A stretch of DNA of 64,000 nucleotides from Trichaptum fuscoviolaceum (lineage: Eukaryota > Basidiomycota > Agaricomycetes > Hymenochaetales > Trichaptaceae). The position numbers were made by a program, and so were the translations under genes. Under the pieces are notes generated by a model that worked only from the letters and a program-made list of their open reading frames with translations, searched no databases and was not told where the DNA came from. Shown in pieces: positions 1 through 11,735 of the stretch. Location: positions 6,634,001-6,698,000 of the forward strand of contig CAJSYZ010000005.1 in NCBI GenBank assembly GCA_910574455.1, given 5' to 3'. Position 1 is the first letter of the stretch, and each line of letters begins with the position of its first letter.

Positions 1-604
1 GCCTTGCACTCTTCTCTGTTAGCAGCCGTCCCCTAGAGATCGTCAAGTGATCGGCCATATGATCGAGCAAAGAAAAACAGAAGCCGCAACAAATAGGAAA
101 AGCCATTTTCCCATTAAGGACGGACCGAGATGAAGGTGCGATATTTCGAGATCTGGATCAAAATACTTCGCTATTTCCGTTCCAATTTCGACGGAATTCC
201 GATGGGCAGAGTTTTCGCGACAACAGCGTCGGGGAAATGATAAGGTGAATGCGCTTCCTCTGCCTTTGTGTTACGCAATCGCAAAAATGGAAAAAAATAG
301 AAAACGAGGGTCAAACCCATCTAGTAGTCACTTACAAGCTGTTGCTGGACGACATGTTTTTTTCAGGTTGGCCTGAAAACTGTGCTGAAGTGTGTATTTC
401 GAAGACGAGTTACGCTGACTTAATGTGCCGTTCAAGTTGTGACTTGCTGGTTATCCACTCACAAAGTACAATCACAAGTCGCAGGGACAGAATGCTAGTA
501 TACATGATTCTATATGATAAAGCAGGTGCAGAACGATCAACAAACAAACTCATCGGAACTCGAGTACAAAAACATATCTTGCTGTCTCATCATCACTATG
601 CCCA
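1..604. other. 3' flank of CSN5, no supported gene
   Basis: Only short overlapping open frames are present. None resembles a known protein or shows a convincing splice-joined continuation. It probably holds the CSN5 3' UTR and intergenic DNA. Confidence 0.4.
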
Positions 605-2175
605 TCAAACCGCGACTGTTGTATCCACTGGTACACTTTCGATTGCAGCCTTCAGTGTCAGAGGACCATTTGCTTTTTGCTCTGATCCAGGCCGTGACGA
701 GAAGAGGACATCCTTGAGAACTTGAGATATGAGACCGTGCTGAGCTTCGGCCGCGAGTTTTGTGCTGAATAGGTTTGATGGAAAAGACTGCATCAGAGAA
801 TGGCTGGGCGAAAGGAAGGAGATCCGTACCTGTCTCGTACGCTCTTCAGCAACTGACTGTCCTCTTTCTTCTTGTCATCCGAAGCCTTTCCCTGATTTGA
901 AAGACACGAATAGTCAATGAGTGTTTTTATAGTCCGCGATACAATCGACCAGACGAACCTTGTCTTTCTCGTCCTTGATCTTAGGCAGAGTCGCGCGAGT
1001 ACTTGATACAGTCGACTGCGCCTTCGCTAGTTTCTGCGCAAGGTCAGATAGCTGAGAGGTTGCATATGCCCGGTTCTGAAGTGAGATATCGCGCAAATAC
1101 TCAGCTTCACGATAGAGAGAGTGTTCTACTTTTGCTAAACACTCACCGAGATTAACGGACTCGTGCTCAACGTGTTGACCCAATACTTATTCCACAACCT
1201 TCCCAGAAGTTCGGTATCGAGACTGGAAGTGAAGACCTCGACTTCCAAAGAATAGTATTGGTTCGCGTGCACGCCGAAGTCCTCGATCTTACTGAGAGGA
1301 ATGGACTGATACTCAGATGCGGCAGCGTTAGGAGGCGTGTAGCCTTCCGGGTACGTCCGGAAGGCACCAATGTCGACCTTTCCCGCTGAGATGGTGCGGT
1401 TTGGGTCGATCTGTGATTAGAGCAATGGGATGTGAGGTGGCAATTGCGAGATGGGAGGAGAATGGACATACTACGACAGCCACAAAGGGATCCTGGTACT
1501 TCTGGTTCGTGATCTGCGTGTTTACGTCGATTCCAGACAGCCAACATGCATATCCAGGATGTGAGTGATACCAGCCTACAACATGCTCTCGCCTTTCGAC
1601 CTGGGTGCATCAAGCGACAGGACCGGTTAGCAACACAAGGTCAAGCATCCTACTGGTGTACACACTGCATACCTTCTCGCTTCCTCCTACATATTCTACC
1701 ATGAACTCGTTCGCCGCTTCTGCAGCATTAACACGCGTCTCCGTGCCCTGGACGGGGAGGGCAAAAGAATCCACAATGACGAAGGCGTTTCCAATGATCT
1801 TGCCTTGCATTAGGCCCATGATTTCCCATGGCACACCGGAGCGAGCATGTATAACCTGCATCTGGGTGTTACGAATGTACCCAGGAAACCTGCTGGCATT
1901 CACTTACCATCTTGATTAAAGCAACAGCGGAGATCTTACATGTCTTGAAGAAATGCGGACTTTATACGTTCGCAAAGAAAGATATATCAACATATGGTGA
2001 GCCCCGTATAACAATCTAGCATATAAACTGATACTGACTCATTCCTCCACGGTTGCTCTCTCAAGATGACTTTGTTGGCCTCAACATCATACTTGAAAAT
2101 CTCATCCTGTGGGCTGACTTGAAGAATGTTATTCTCTAGAGAGAAGGTTTTGAACGCTGTTGATGATGAAGCCAT
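605..2175 (-). CDS. CSN5: COP9 signalosome complex subunit 5 (deneddylase)
   Basis: Catalytic subunit of the COP9 signalosome, a JAMM metalloprotease that removes Nedd8/Rub1 from cullins and so tunes cullin-RING ubiquitin ligases in nucleus and cytoplasm. The N-terminus ([16 protein letters not shown]) and a segment ending DEIFKYD match the family start. The MPN+ signature is complete: the glutamate of EIMGLM and, after an intron, [14 protein letters not shown], supplying the zinc-binding histidines and aspartate. Downstream segments [16 protein letters not shown] and the C-terminal GLISQVLKD also match CSN5. About seven or eight exons with 45-70 bp introns join in frame, for example IKM|VIHARSG and [18 protein letters not shown]. 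The start is the ATG before ASSS; an upstream in-frame stretch lacks family similarity. No lesion seen. Family identity is certain; exact splice sites in the last third are less so. Confidence 0.93.
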
Positions 2176-2628
2176 CACCTTAGAATAATGGGACAAAAGA
2201 AGTGTCGCATGTACAGTTGTAGGTTGGATGAGCTGTTTCAAAATATTGTACGCGACGCGTTTTCCCACGCCGAGTAATCTTAAACTGGATGGGACTTGAG
2301 ACCTTTGAAGTTCACATAATGCATGCATCTTATGGTACAAAAAATACATGCGTAGTCTTCAGCAGCTGGGGAAACGCAGAAGCCATTCACGTTGCGCAGC
2401 AGGTAGACAATTACAGACGTTGAAATTCCGATGGACTTCTCGCCCACAATACTTCATTGTCGGAGAATAAAAGGTGAGCATGACCCATATCATATGCATA
2501 TGCGATAAGCAGAAGATGGAATGATACGATACGATACAAAGCATGCAAAGTTTTTTATGCCGGAATACCGACAACACCTCCAATAATGTGCCGTCGGAAC
2601 CAAATAAGTCGTGATGTTAAAGAGCTCA

Positions 2629-3196
2629 TCAGAATGTCGCAGGCCTGTTTGCAACGAATGTGGACTTGCTCTTCGAGACACGGTGGGGGAGGGGGAAGCG
2701 CAGCTTCGGTGTGAGGAGCTGCTTGATGTATGGGCGGCGAACATCTTCAGCCTTGGCAATTTCTACAACGCGGAGGATCTGAAGACAAAGTTAATCCCTT
2801 CCAGCTTAGAAATGTGGGAAAAAGAAAACATACGTGAATCGACCTGAACCGCGCCCTGTGCCTCGCCGCCATATCCTGGTAGAGGCTCTTCACCGCAGCT
2901 GCACGTGAAAGTTCACGGAACTCCTTGTACATGTTGTGGGTACCGCTACGGCTGTCATAACGAATCCAGATACCGAAGTTCTTGACTCTAAGGGGGCGCT
3001 TCTCGTGGATGGTGTTGACGGATACGATCTCGCCGTTGGCCTTCTTCACCTTCTTCAACTTGGCAAGGAAGTACCAGAAACGCGACTTTGCGACGACCTC
3101 ATTGAGCGCAAAGATGCGCATGCGGTAGAGCTTGGGGGTGGGCTCAGCCTCCGTGGGCAGATGACGCCCGACGACCTGGAATTCCTTCAGACCCAT
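2629..3196 (-). CDS. RPL20: 60S ribosomal protein eL20 (L18a/L20)
   Basis: Structural protein of the large cytosolic ribosomal subunit. The protein is about 170 residues, the family's usual size. Diagnostic segments are VVGRHLPTE near the N-terminus, [40 protein letters not shown] and [14 protein letters not shown]. After the intron come [16 protein letters not shown] and the terminal RPATF. One 55 bp phase-0 intron (2779-2833) splits the CDS. The initiating ATG directly follows a good acceptor (ctcattag), so a further intron probably lies in the 5' UTR or separates a tiny upstream exon. The gene is divergent from the NYN gene to its right. Confidence 0.93.
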
Positions 3197-4116
3197 CTAA
3201 TGAGACAAGAGTGTTATCCGTCAGCGATTTGTCCAATCCACTTGATGCAACGCGAGAAATCCGATTAAAAGTTCGATAACAGCAAAGAGACGAGACGTCA
3301 GCAGGTAACGCAGCATAGATACTAACCGGTATGTTCTTGGTGTTATGTCTTGAGGCCTTGCTCGTCGTCCGTTGACGTTCTACAACTTTCAACTAGTACC
3401 CCTTTGGCGCAACCGCGTTCGGTAAAGAGCGAGCTGGGATTGATTCTCGCGTGGCTCTTATGTCAGCACACTAAGAAAAAGGTTTGGAATAGCATGGGAA
3501 TGTTTTGCCTCTGCAACTTGAACCACGAAGATTACTTATCCCTCCAGATCACATCACAATGCGTCTAAGCCCAGCATGTTACAGAACCACTTAGCTGATG
3601 ACCTTTGATCTGTCTTTGGGCTTTGAGCTTATAGTGCAACAACTTTCAATACAGGCTGCGCCGTTGGTCTCTCACATTATTCGGGGGCTTCGAGAAGGCG
3701 AGGCCAGGTATTCCTGGGCTTCGAAGACGCCAATTGGGGACACTATTATATACAATGGCAAGTCTCGAACTTAATGTCAACAGTAAGATGATGAAGCCCT
3801 CTTCGGTGTTCAATCTACTGCTTTCCGAGAAGGGCATGGGAGGTGCGCACATACTCCGCGTTTATGATGGTACACACCTCTCCGTGCGGACATCGTGACT
3901 TGGAGCGATGTTCATCTGCCAGATCGGTATATCGTCTGTATACTTGCCGATTGGCGAGGATGCTGCGTGTTCTCATGGGTAAGTGACCGGAAAGGCGTGC
4001 TGGTGTCAGCAAGGCTGGAAGAGTCTATCCCATAAAGTCTATGCATGCTGCCCCGGTGCCCAGTCGCTGCTCCTTCTGCGAAGGACTAAACGCTGTATAT
4101 CCCTAACACTGACAGA
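3197..4116. promoter_or_regulatory. Divergent intergenic region, eL20 / NYN gene
   Basis: About 0.9 kb between head-to-head genes, presumably holding both promoters and the eL20 5' UTR with its likely intron (acceptor at 3197). No clear TATA element or conserved operator could be identified by eye. Confidence 0.4.
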
Positions 4117-6156
4117 ATGAGCAGACCAGTTGGCGTTTTCTGGGATTATGGTACGCTAGTCTCGAATATGTTGTCTGTTGTTATGGGAAACCGCTGACTT
4201 GTTTGCGTTAGAGAACTGCAAGCCCCCGTCTGGTCTTCCAGGTTCATATGTCGCTGCGAAGATTCGGCAGGCCGTCCAGCCGTTGGGACCGACAACTGTC
4301 TTTAAGGCATACATGGACACCAGTCTCGAGACGCATTGGGAAAATGGAAGCAGTACGATGCCTTCAGAACTTCAGTCCTCAGGTATATCGTTAATTCACT
4401 GTCCACACAACGGTGGCAAGGAAGTGGCAGATAAAATGTTAATTGGTCCGCCTTTCCATTTGCTATCCGTCGCATGGTACTAATTATTCTTTTCTCATGA
4501 TTAGTGGATATTCTCTTGTTTGCTTTGGACCATCCCAGTCATGTTGTAAACATACCGGCAACGGTAGTTCTTATCGCAGGCGATAGAGACTATTCCTACC
4601 TTATCTCAACGCTCCGACTTAGGGGCCACGACATTGTATTGATCTTCCCTCCCAACTCGACCAACCCGAGGCTTAAGGACCTAGCTAGCGCGGTGTTAGA
4701 CTGGCGGTTAGACGTAGTTGATTGCGGCGATCCGAGTCAACACGTCCAACGTTTGCTTCCTAAGACTGGCAGGTCGTTCTTACCTTCGCCGGCCTCGAGT
4801 ACGTTCTCGGTGGACGTCAGGCCATCGAGGGGAGGTAGCGTGAGTAGCCTCGAGTTATCGAGAGCATCACCGGAGCGTTCGGGTTCATCGGGACGAGGCA
4901 GTCCAAACAGTCTGTCTATCACTCGGGCGCCTAGTGCATCGGAGGAGTTTTCGGTCTGCGATCTTGGCCTGGACGAGAAGGAAGATGTCGAATCTTTCGT
5001 CTGCATAGACGACCCTGACCAGACCTTCTCTCGCACACCATCAAATGCGGATCCGGAGCCGGTGGAGCGCCCTGCCTTGACGACATCGGTAACCGATCTT
5101 TTCTCGAGCTTTTTCAGGAGAAGGCAGACGGAGACGTTACCATCCCCTCCTCTTCCCGCACTTGCGAAGGGAAAGAGCCCAAGTTTGGATCTTGACCCAA
5201 GGTTCAGTCCGAAACCCAGAGATGCGTCTCCGTCCGCAAGCGTCAAGGTCGCCTCTGCGGCATCCATCGTGGTCCAGAAGAGGTCGGCGCCGGAACCCAC
5301 TATTGCTGGACCGTCTTCGGGTTGGTCACACGGCTCCGCCAAGGTCAGCTTGGAGAAGGATATCCTTCAATGGAGCGCAGGGACCACTTCTGGCTTAGGA
5401 GATGCTGGGTGCACTAGCGCTGATCGATCGCCTTCTCAGGAGGCTGTAAGTGAATACGCCGAGTCCGAAATTTGTCTTGACGTTTTCGGAGAGCCTAAGC
5501 CCATGCCTGTCTCTCAAGGCTTTGTGAACAGTACCGACTCCATTCAGAAGCGACCTGCGTCGCTTCCGATGAGCGATGTCTACAATACCAACATTGAAGC
5601 CGTTCCTCCGCGTAGTTCTCAGCCGGCCGGCCCGGTATACACATGCGGACCATCGACGACGGTGTTTAACGTCCCCCCTCCAGCTCCGTCAGCTTCAAAG
5701 AAGCAAAGCGGTTCTAGTACGTTATCAACAAAGGTTGTTAGCATCCCCTCTCCGGCTCCGCCCGCTTCAAAGAAGCAGAGCGGATCTGGTACATCATCGA
5801 CGAAGGTGGTCAACAGCCCTCCTCCGGCTCCGCCCGCTTCAAAGAAGCAAAGCACATCGAGTACTACAAGTTCGACGAAGGGAAAGAGCAGCGTCCAGAG
5901 CATCGACCAAAGCAGCTCTCAACCAGATGTCCGCTTCACCGTGCTCGTGCAAGTCCTCCAGAAGCTCCGCCAGGAAGGGGATGGCCGACCTCCATGGAGT
6001 GGTATTGGCACTCTGCTCTTTCAGCGGGACCGGGGACTTTACAAGAAGGCCGGCTGCTCTCGAATGAAGCAGTATTTGGAACTGGCGAGGGAGAATGGAG
6101 TGGTTACGTTGGGGAGTGTTGGTACATCACAGGCATGGGTGAAACTTAACGAGTGA
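4117..6156 (+). CDS. NYN-domain (PIN-like nuclease) protein with C-terminal LOTUS-like domain
   Basis: Exons 4117-4150, 4212-4445 and 4505-6156 join to 639 residues. Residues 5-150 form a NYN domain of the MARF1/limkain type: GVFWDYENCKPPSG at the start with acidic residues D10 and E12, then LLFALDH and VVLIAGDRDYSYLIS with the acidic pair near D116 and D118. Such domains belong to the PIN-like RNase superfamily. The middle (about 160-560) is Ser/Pro-rich, probably disordered, and includes three 24-residue repeats. The last 75 residues (VRFTVLVQVLQKL to SQAWVKL) look like an OST-HTH/LOTUS winged helix, known in MARF1-like proteins for RNA or G-quadruplex binding. A role in RNA surveillance or decay is inferred. 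The second intron has a weak gtccgc donor but restores the motif exactly. Confidence 0.8.
5674..5889 (+). repeat. Three 72 bp tandem coding repeats
   Basis: Direct repeats with a 72 bp period (starts near 5680, 5752 and 5824) encode the 24-residue unit PAP(P/S)ASKKQS followed by a Ser/Thr-rich tail ending in TKVV. They lie in the disordered linker of the NYN protein and vary by a few substitutions. Confidence 0.85.
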
Positions 6157-6603
6157 TAAATGACCAGGTGCTCAAAGTTTTTATTATTCTTGTTATGTTT
6201 CGGAGGAAAGCATGTTGATCATGTTAGTATTTGCGGGCCAGTTCATAGGAAACGAATGGTATTTTATAATGAGTGTCGGTATCGATTAACAACAAATCTG
6301 ATGAGTTTATGGGAAACTGGAACAACATCGAGCAGGAGCTCGCACAAGTCCGGAGCATGCTACTAAAGTTCCTATCACTGTTGAAAAACAAGGGAGAAAA
6401 ATAAGAAAATAAAAGCCTGTCAAATCAGACTCATTCCACGAGTCACATTCGTAGATCGGTCGTCATAACATCAAACGTCCTTAAGTGAATATTTCCATCG
6501 AGTGTAAGCAATTCCGCGATGTAAACCACACATCTCACTCCCGATCCCTAGATAACCACATACGTTGACCAACTCTCACCATGCGATGTCTGCATGCTCA
6601 ACT
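6157..6603. other. Convergent 3' intergenic region
   Basis: The 447 bp between two tail-to-tail genes should hold both 3' UTRs. It is AT-rich with an aataagaaaataaaa stretch near 6400. No further gene seen. Confidence 0.4.
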
Positions 6604-7368
6604 TTAGAAGAGGGCAGCAACACCAGCTAGGATCGCGCCGACGAAGCCAACGTTACGCGGGCTGAGGGACATCGCGCCGCTAGAGCTGGTCGCGGAGGGT
6701 GACGAGCTGCCAGTTCCGCTAGCTGAGCCAGATGTGGCGGTAGCAGAGTCCACCGGTGTCGCAGACGTCGCAGGGAAGGCGGATCCTGCGGACTTGATCT
6801 CAAACGGATCGGATTGAGCGTAAACCTACGGTGGCGGGTAATTTGAGCGGTGAGTATGAAGTAAGCTCCTGAGATAAAATGAGATGAGGACTCACGTCCG
6901 TGCTGTTAAGGGGGTTGGCAAGCTGAATTATGTAACCAGTGCCAACGGCGAAAGATTCCTGCTGTTGGGTGATGGTCTTCGAGCAGTCGAAGTTCTGCTC
7001 AATGGCTATGATAGCTTGAGGGGAAACGAGAACTTTCGGGTCAGAGTTCGCGATGCTGTTGGCCAAAGCTAAGCACATCGTCGAATTTGAAATTAGAAAA
7101 ACAGTAAAAACGTACACAATCGTGAAGTTCTGAACCTGCGATTCCTTGCAGTTCCAGACAATGGTATTGTCCGAGCTTGCGACTAAAGTAATTAAGGAGA
7201 AGAAAATTATCAGCATCTGGCAATCCAACAACTGGACGAAGCCTCCTTTTCGCTTCGGAAGAAAAGGGCCTTACCCCACCACAAATCCGGTCCACCGGGT
7301 GAGAGGACCTTCAGCTGAGCAGCAGCAAGGCCAGAGATGGCAGCAAGAATAGCAACGCGAGACAGCAT
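6604..7368 (-). CDS. Small secreted GPI-anchored protein with Kre9/Knh1-like N-terminal domain
   Basis: About 185 residues from four exons. The N-terminus MLSRVAILAAISGLAAAQ is a clear signal peptide. The mature part (VLSPGGPDLWWVASSDN, then IVWNC and FTIVLANS) matches the Ser-Thr-rich GPI-anchored wall domain found in fungal Kre9/Knh1-like and related basidiomycete surface proteins. A GTGYIIQLANPLN segment completes the beta-sandwich. The C-terminal 70 residues are Ser/Thr/Ala-rich with a terminal hydrophobic tail (VGFVGAILAGVAALF), consistent with GPI attachment and O-mannosylation. Introns join in frame at DLWW|VASS, FTI|VLANS and NSTD|VYAQ. A role in the wall or at the surface is inferred from family; no catalytic motif is visible. 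Confidence 0.85.
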
Positions 7369-8043
7369 CTTTTTAATGGCAAATGAAGGTGGTTGTAGAT
7401 GGAAAAGAACGTTGAAAAGAGCGACTGTGATGCGGGGGGGAAACACACTTGACACAGCACACGAAGAAGAATGACAGCTTGCTCAGGCGAACAAGACACC
7501 TCGGCTTTGCCCATATTTGGAAGGTGGCGGGCACGTGTGGCTCGGCGCTCATTTAAACGCTTGCCGATCTTACTTTTTCACACTCCGACAGAACACTGCC
7601 ACTGGCAGCTTGCGGATTCGGAATGCCAGTGCTGCCGATCTTGCACCTTTACTCTCGCCGACCTCCCAAGTTTCGCAACTTGTATATTGAATCTTAAATA
7701 TCATTTGGTATATCTAACCACTAAGTTTAGCTCGTTGCTAGATTACCCTGGGTGCTTACTATCCTTGGATTCCTGTTTCTCATGCCTTGAACACGAGCCT
7801 TCGATATTCCGTTAAGACCTATTTAAGACCGGTACTCGGTACCCGTTTTCGTCCCACATTCAGGCTCTGAGAACTGAGAAGCACGTACTTCTCACTGTGC
7901 GACAGAGTAGTCGGGAAAACCATTCTCGACATATCCTCCCAAGTGAATGACACTGAATACAATGGCTGTTAACTCCTTGTTTGCTTTGAGCCTCTATTCT
8001 CTCTCGACACACTCACCTCCAGTTCAGAGCCACCCATTCTGAC
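7369..8043. promoter_or_regulatory. Divergent intergenic region, GPI protein / amidase
   Basis: About 0.67 kb between head-to-head genes, presumably carrying both promoters. A C/T-rich tract lies just upstream of the GPI-protein start on its strand. No specific regulatory element could be assigned. Confidence 0.35.
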
Positions 8044-10026
8044 ATGCTATCATATATTCAGCATAAGCGGGACTGGTACGTCATGAAAGTTACAGCATCA
8101 CCGCGAGTCTACTGATAGTCGTTCGTAGCAAATGGAAGCAAGAACGAAGGCGCGCACAGATAGCCGCTCTCCCCAAGGACTATTCCATGCCGCTCACGGC
8201 CTATGACTTGGCCGTTCATCGTCTAACTATCCCAGAGATCGTCTCAAAGGTACATGATGGATCACTCACCAGAGCAGAGGTTCTACTAGCATATGGAAAG
8301 AAGGCCTTGCGAGCCCAGGACGAAACGAATTGCTTAGCAGAGGTTATGTTCGACGATGCTGCTGCAATCAACGCAAATAATGACGGACCACTTGCCGGTA
8401 TACCAGTGAGCGTCAAAGACTCTGAGCTCGTCGCAGGATACGATGCAACAATCGGCTTTTCTGCGTGGACCAACAAGCCGTCTGCGAAAGACTCTACGAT
8501 CGTTCGCATCTTGCGGGACGCGGGTGCAATGGTACATGCGAAGACGACAGTACCGATGACGCTTCTGACGTGCGAGACTCGCTCGGATGTCTTTGGTCGT
8601 ACGACGAACCCGTACAATACAGAGTACGCCTCCGGTGGGTCATCCGGTGGAGGCGCATCTCTGCTTGCCTTCAGGGGTTCTAAGATAGAGATCGGAACCG
8701 ATTTGGCTGGGTCCTTGCGAACTCCTTCTCATTATTCGGGTATATACACGGTGAAGGGGAGCTCGGGTCGCTTCCCGGCGCCCGGAGGCGTGAGCAGTGT
8801 ATATGGCATCGAGGCCATACAGCTAGTAGCAGGACCAATGGCAAGCAACTTAGGTGATTTAGTGGAATTCTGGAAGAGGATCATGGAGATGAAACCATGG
8901 ACGTATGATCAGTCGGTATGATCGCGCATCCTGCTTGCAAATTTCGTAGATTAACCATTCGAAGTGTGTTCCTCTCCCTTGGCGTGAAGTCAAACTTCCG
9001 AGTAAAGTGCGTTGGGGAGTAATGTGGAGTGACGGTGCGGGTTTCTCCTTGATAGGACATGGTATACATGTGTTGACTTCGCACTGTAGACATAGCGCCA
9101 CCATCTCCAGCCTGTACACGGGCACTGCAAATGGCCGTAGACGCCCTGAAAGCACGAGGAGACGAAATTGTTGACTTGTAGGTCTCATGCGCCTTGCTCA
9201 ATCAAGTAGCTGAAAGGATTGAACTGCAGCAATCCACCCAATCCGTTCGAGGCCTTGAGCGTTGGTGCGCAGTTGGTGTTTGCTGATGGAGGTACGTGAT
9301 CCGTTCCTTCCAAGAGCTCGTCTTCATAGGCTATGCTGCAGCGAAACAGCTTACCGCACCTGTCCGTTGGGGCGAACGCATCGACCCAGGCGTCAGGCAG
9401 GTGATGCGCACGCTCCGATACCCTCGTTTCATCAAGAACGCCTATGCTTGGGTCATCCGGCACATCTACAAGGACCCAATGTGGGCTGACCTTGTATCTG
9501 GCTGCACCGAGAAGACCGTGGACGAAGAATGGCATCTCACCGTGCGACGCGACAAGTATAGAAAGCAGTTTCACGATGCATGGAATGATGCGGATTTTGA
9601 TCTGTTGTTGACCGTACCGAACGCAATACCGGCGATCCCGAAGGATGGTATGGAGGAGGCTACAATGGCAAATTGTAGTTATGTTTTCTTGTTCAATGTT
9701 GTGAGTATCATGAACTAGATTTCAATTTAATTGCCCTCTCACCAGCTATGAAGCTCGATTATGCTGCCGGCGTCCTACCCGTGACATTCGTCGACGCCTT
9801 GAAGGACGCACTTCCAGACGACTTCAAGAAGTCTGTATATCCTAAATTGGGTACCGTAGCCAAGGGGGCGTATGATCTCTATGACCCGAGGAAGATGGAG
9901 GGTCTGCCTGTAGGAGTACAGGTCGCCGGAAAGAGGTTCGAGGAAGAAAAGGTGTTGGAGGGAATGAAGGTCATCGAGGCGTCATTGAAGGACGCCGGAA
10001 CACCGTTTGTCTCTAAGGCGTTTTAG
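8044..10026 (+). CDS. Amidase (amidase-signature family, fungal FAAH-like)
   Basis: Serine hydrolase cleaving C-N amide bonds; the fungal members are acetamidase or fatty-acid-amide-hydrolase-like, and the substrate here is unknown. All elements of the Ser-cisSer-Lys triad are visible: lysine in GIPVSVKDS, the glycine/serine loop ASGGSSGGGASL, and the nucleophile region GTDLAGSLRTPS. Later exons give PLPWREVKLPSKVRWGVMW, NPPNPFEALSVGAQLVFADG, VLPVTFVDAL and the C-terminal GLPVGVQVAGKRFEEEKVL. A first exon (8044-8075) supplies MLSYIQHKRD, and the second (from 8129) continues KWKQERRRAQIAALPKDYS, the usual lead-in of fungal amidases. Several 40-60 bp introns restore frame (for example VD|FNPPNPF and FNV|LDYAAGV). 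One inferred intron (after FADGG) is only about 38 bp. Appears intact. Confidence 0.85.
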
Positions 10027-10580
10027 GGGTTTCTTATTATGCCATCCATGCATTTCGTGTATGTACTATAGTGCGATTGCGAGAACATGATCGTCCGGCC
10101 CAGGAAGAGCGAGTCTTCGTTCTAGTATTGACCCTGCCCTGAAGCTTCAAGTTTTATTTGTTTGGTCAAGTTTAAGTTGATTCCGGTGCCCTTGCCTTTT
10201 CCGAACAAGATGTTGCTGCAAGAACGCATATTGTTTCCCCAGCACAATCGTGCCTTTGAAGCCCTCATTGTCACCTGAAGCGCTTGTGCTCAGCTAATCA
10301 GCATCTGACACACAGTACACGAACGGTTGCGGCTATCCCAAGAAGCAGCGCATCTTTGGGGTATCTGAGGAATAAATCGGCGAAGTTGTTTAGGTGCCGT
10401 ACCATGTCTCCCATCTAATCTCAATACAACTCATTGTATTTCATCTCCTCCCAGAAGATGTCGACACCGATGCGCTGGCATACGCTGATTTGCGCGATGA
10501 TGGCCAACTCATAATGCGAGCGATGTAATAAGGCGTCTACGTAAAGGAGGAGACCAGAGACGACGTCGGGCAACTTGAAT
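10027..10580. other. Intergenic spacer with a possible coding relic
   Basis: No supported gene. On the minus strand about 10310-10530 translates to a protein-like stretch (ELAIIAQISVCQ, then GVDIFWEEMKYN) broken by stops. I could not assign it to a family. A segment near 10208-10265 resembles one near 13358-13410. Confidence 0.3.
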
Positions 10581-11237
10581 ATGAAGCATTATGATGGCGC
10601 GTACTCGTACTTGGAGCAACAGGCGGCATCGGTCCTCATCTTATCCAGAATCTACCCGTCACCTCTCATTCTATGGTCGTATATGCTCGTCGCCACAGAA
10701 GGTGCCAGAGAGCATCTCGTCGAATCCCAACGTGGTCGTCGTCGACGGCGAGCTCACGAGGACTGATACCCTTGGGAATGCCTTGAAGGAGTGGATGCCG
10801 TTGTATCGGTCGACGGACCAGGTCCTTCTCATCCCTATGATGCGCACATTACGAAGGCCCATGCGATGCTCATTCTCTCGATGAAGAAATACATCGTCAG
10901 GCGCTTCATTGCACTTGCAATTCCCTCCTCTAAAGATCCCAGCGACTAATCCAATCTCATCTACTCCTTCCTAATCACCCTATTTACGGACTGGTCCCGT
11001 AACGCGTACGAGATCATTGCAATAGACGAAAACATTCGTTTCAGCGAAGATACCACATGGACTATAGTACGAGTCCCAATCGTGACGAATTCCGATACGG
11101 AAGGCTATGTGGCTGGGCTTGTTGGCAATGGGAAAACTAGCATTCTTCTCCCTCGCCGTGCGTTCGCAGCGTTCGTCGTTAACGAGTTGGAGAAGAACAA
11201 GTGGGTGGATAAAGCACCTTTGCTATCGGGATCATAG
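10581..11237 (+). pseudogene. Decayed NmrA-like / NAD(P)-binding Rossmann-fold gene
   Basis: The conceptual protein is a short-chain NAD(P)-binding protein of the NmrA/SDR-a5 type. The dinucleotide motif (LVLGATGGIG in one frame), then SPQKVPESISSNPNVVVVDGEL in a second, VDAVVSVDGPG with MLILSMKKYIVRRFIAL in a third, and finally DWSRNAYEIIAIDENIRF with LEKNKWVDKAPLL are recognisable only by changing frame. Breaks occur near 10600, 10685, 10788 and 10950. None coincides with a plausible GT..AG intron of usual length. The order and spacing of blocks follow the family, so this is a recently inactivated gene rather than a chance pattern. Confidence 0.7.
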
Positions 11238-11735
11238 ATGCAGACAAAACGTCGAGGTGATTGATGCTTTGTGAGGTTTTGTGAATTTCTTGTTTGCAAC
11301 AGACAGTGCTTTTATGTCGTTTTCTTCAACTGCAGTACTATGTCATTCAATTACTAAATCTGCCCGGAATAGTGATCGGGATTTTTAGGGCAAGTTTCCG
11401 GTCAAAACGATTATGCGTTCAATTTTCGGCGTTTCTCCCTCCGAAACATTTACCATGGCTATCTCGTCTGCGGACACAGAAACAAACGCAGTACATCTCC
11501 GAGACATTCATTCAACAATCTCTTTTTCTTCGAAATCCGATGCCTATTCACTGCTTTTGTCTCAAAACACCCTAACTTACCGTGGTTTATCATTGATGAT
11601 ATGCTAGCAATGTTCCAAGATGTCTCGTTTCTGTCGAGCAATGTCACGTTCAAACGTGCTGAGGATGATAGAATCGCGAAGGAGAGGCACTCATTGGCAT
11701 GTGCCCGGGAAAACAGGCAACTCTGGCCGTCAACT
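11238..11735. other. Intergenic spacer
   Basis: About 500 bp upstream of the F-box gene. Short frames only, with no recognisable product or RNA. Confidence 0.35.

Noticed and set aside
3144..3392. Upstream minus-strand frame as a possible first exon of eL20
   Set aside because: It begins at a non-ATG codon and has no family similarity; the ATG at 3196 already gives the normal eL20 length.
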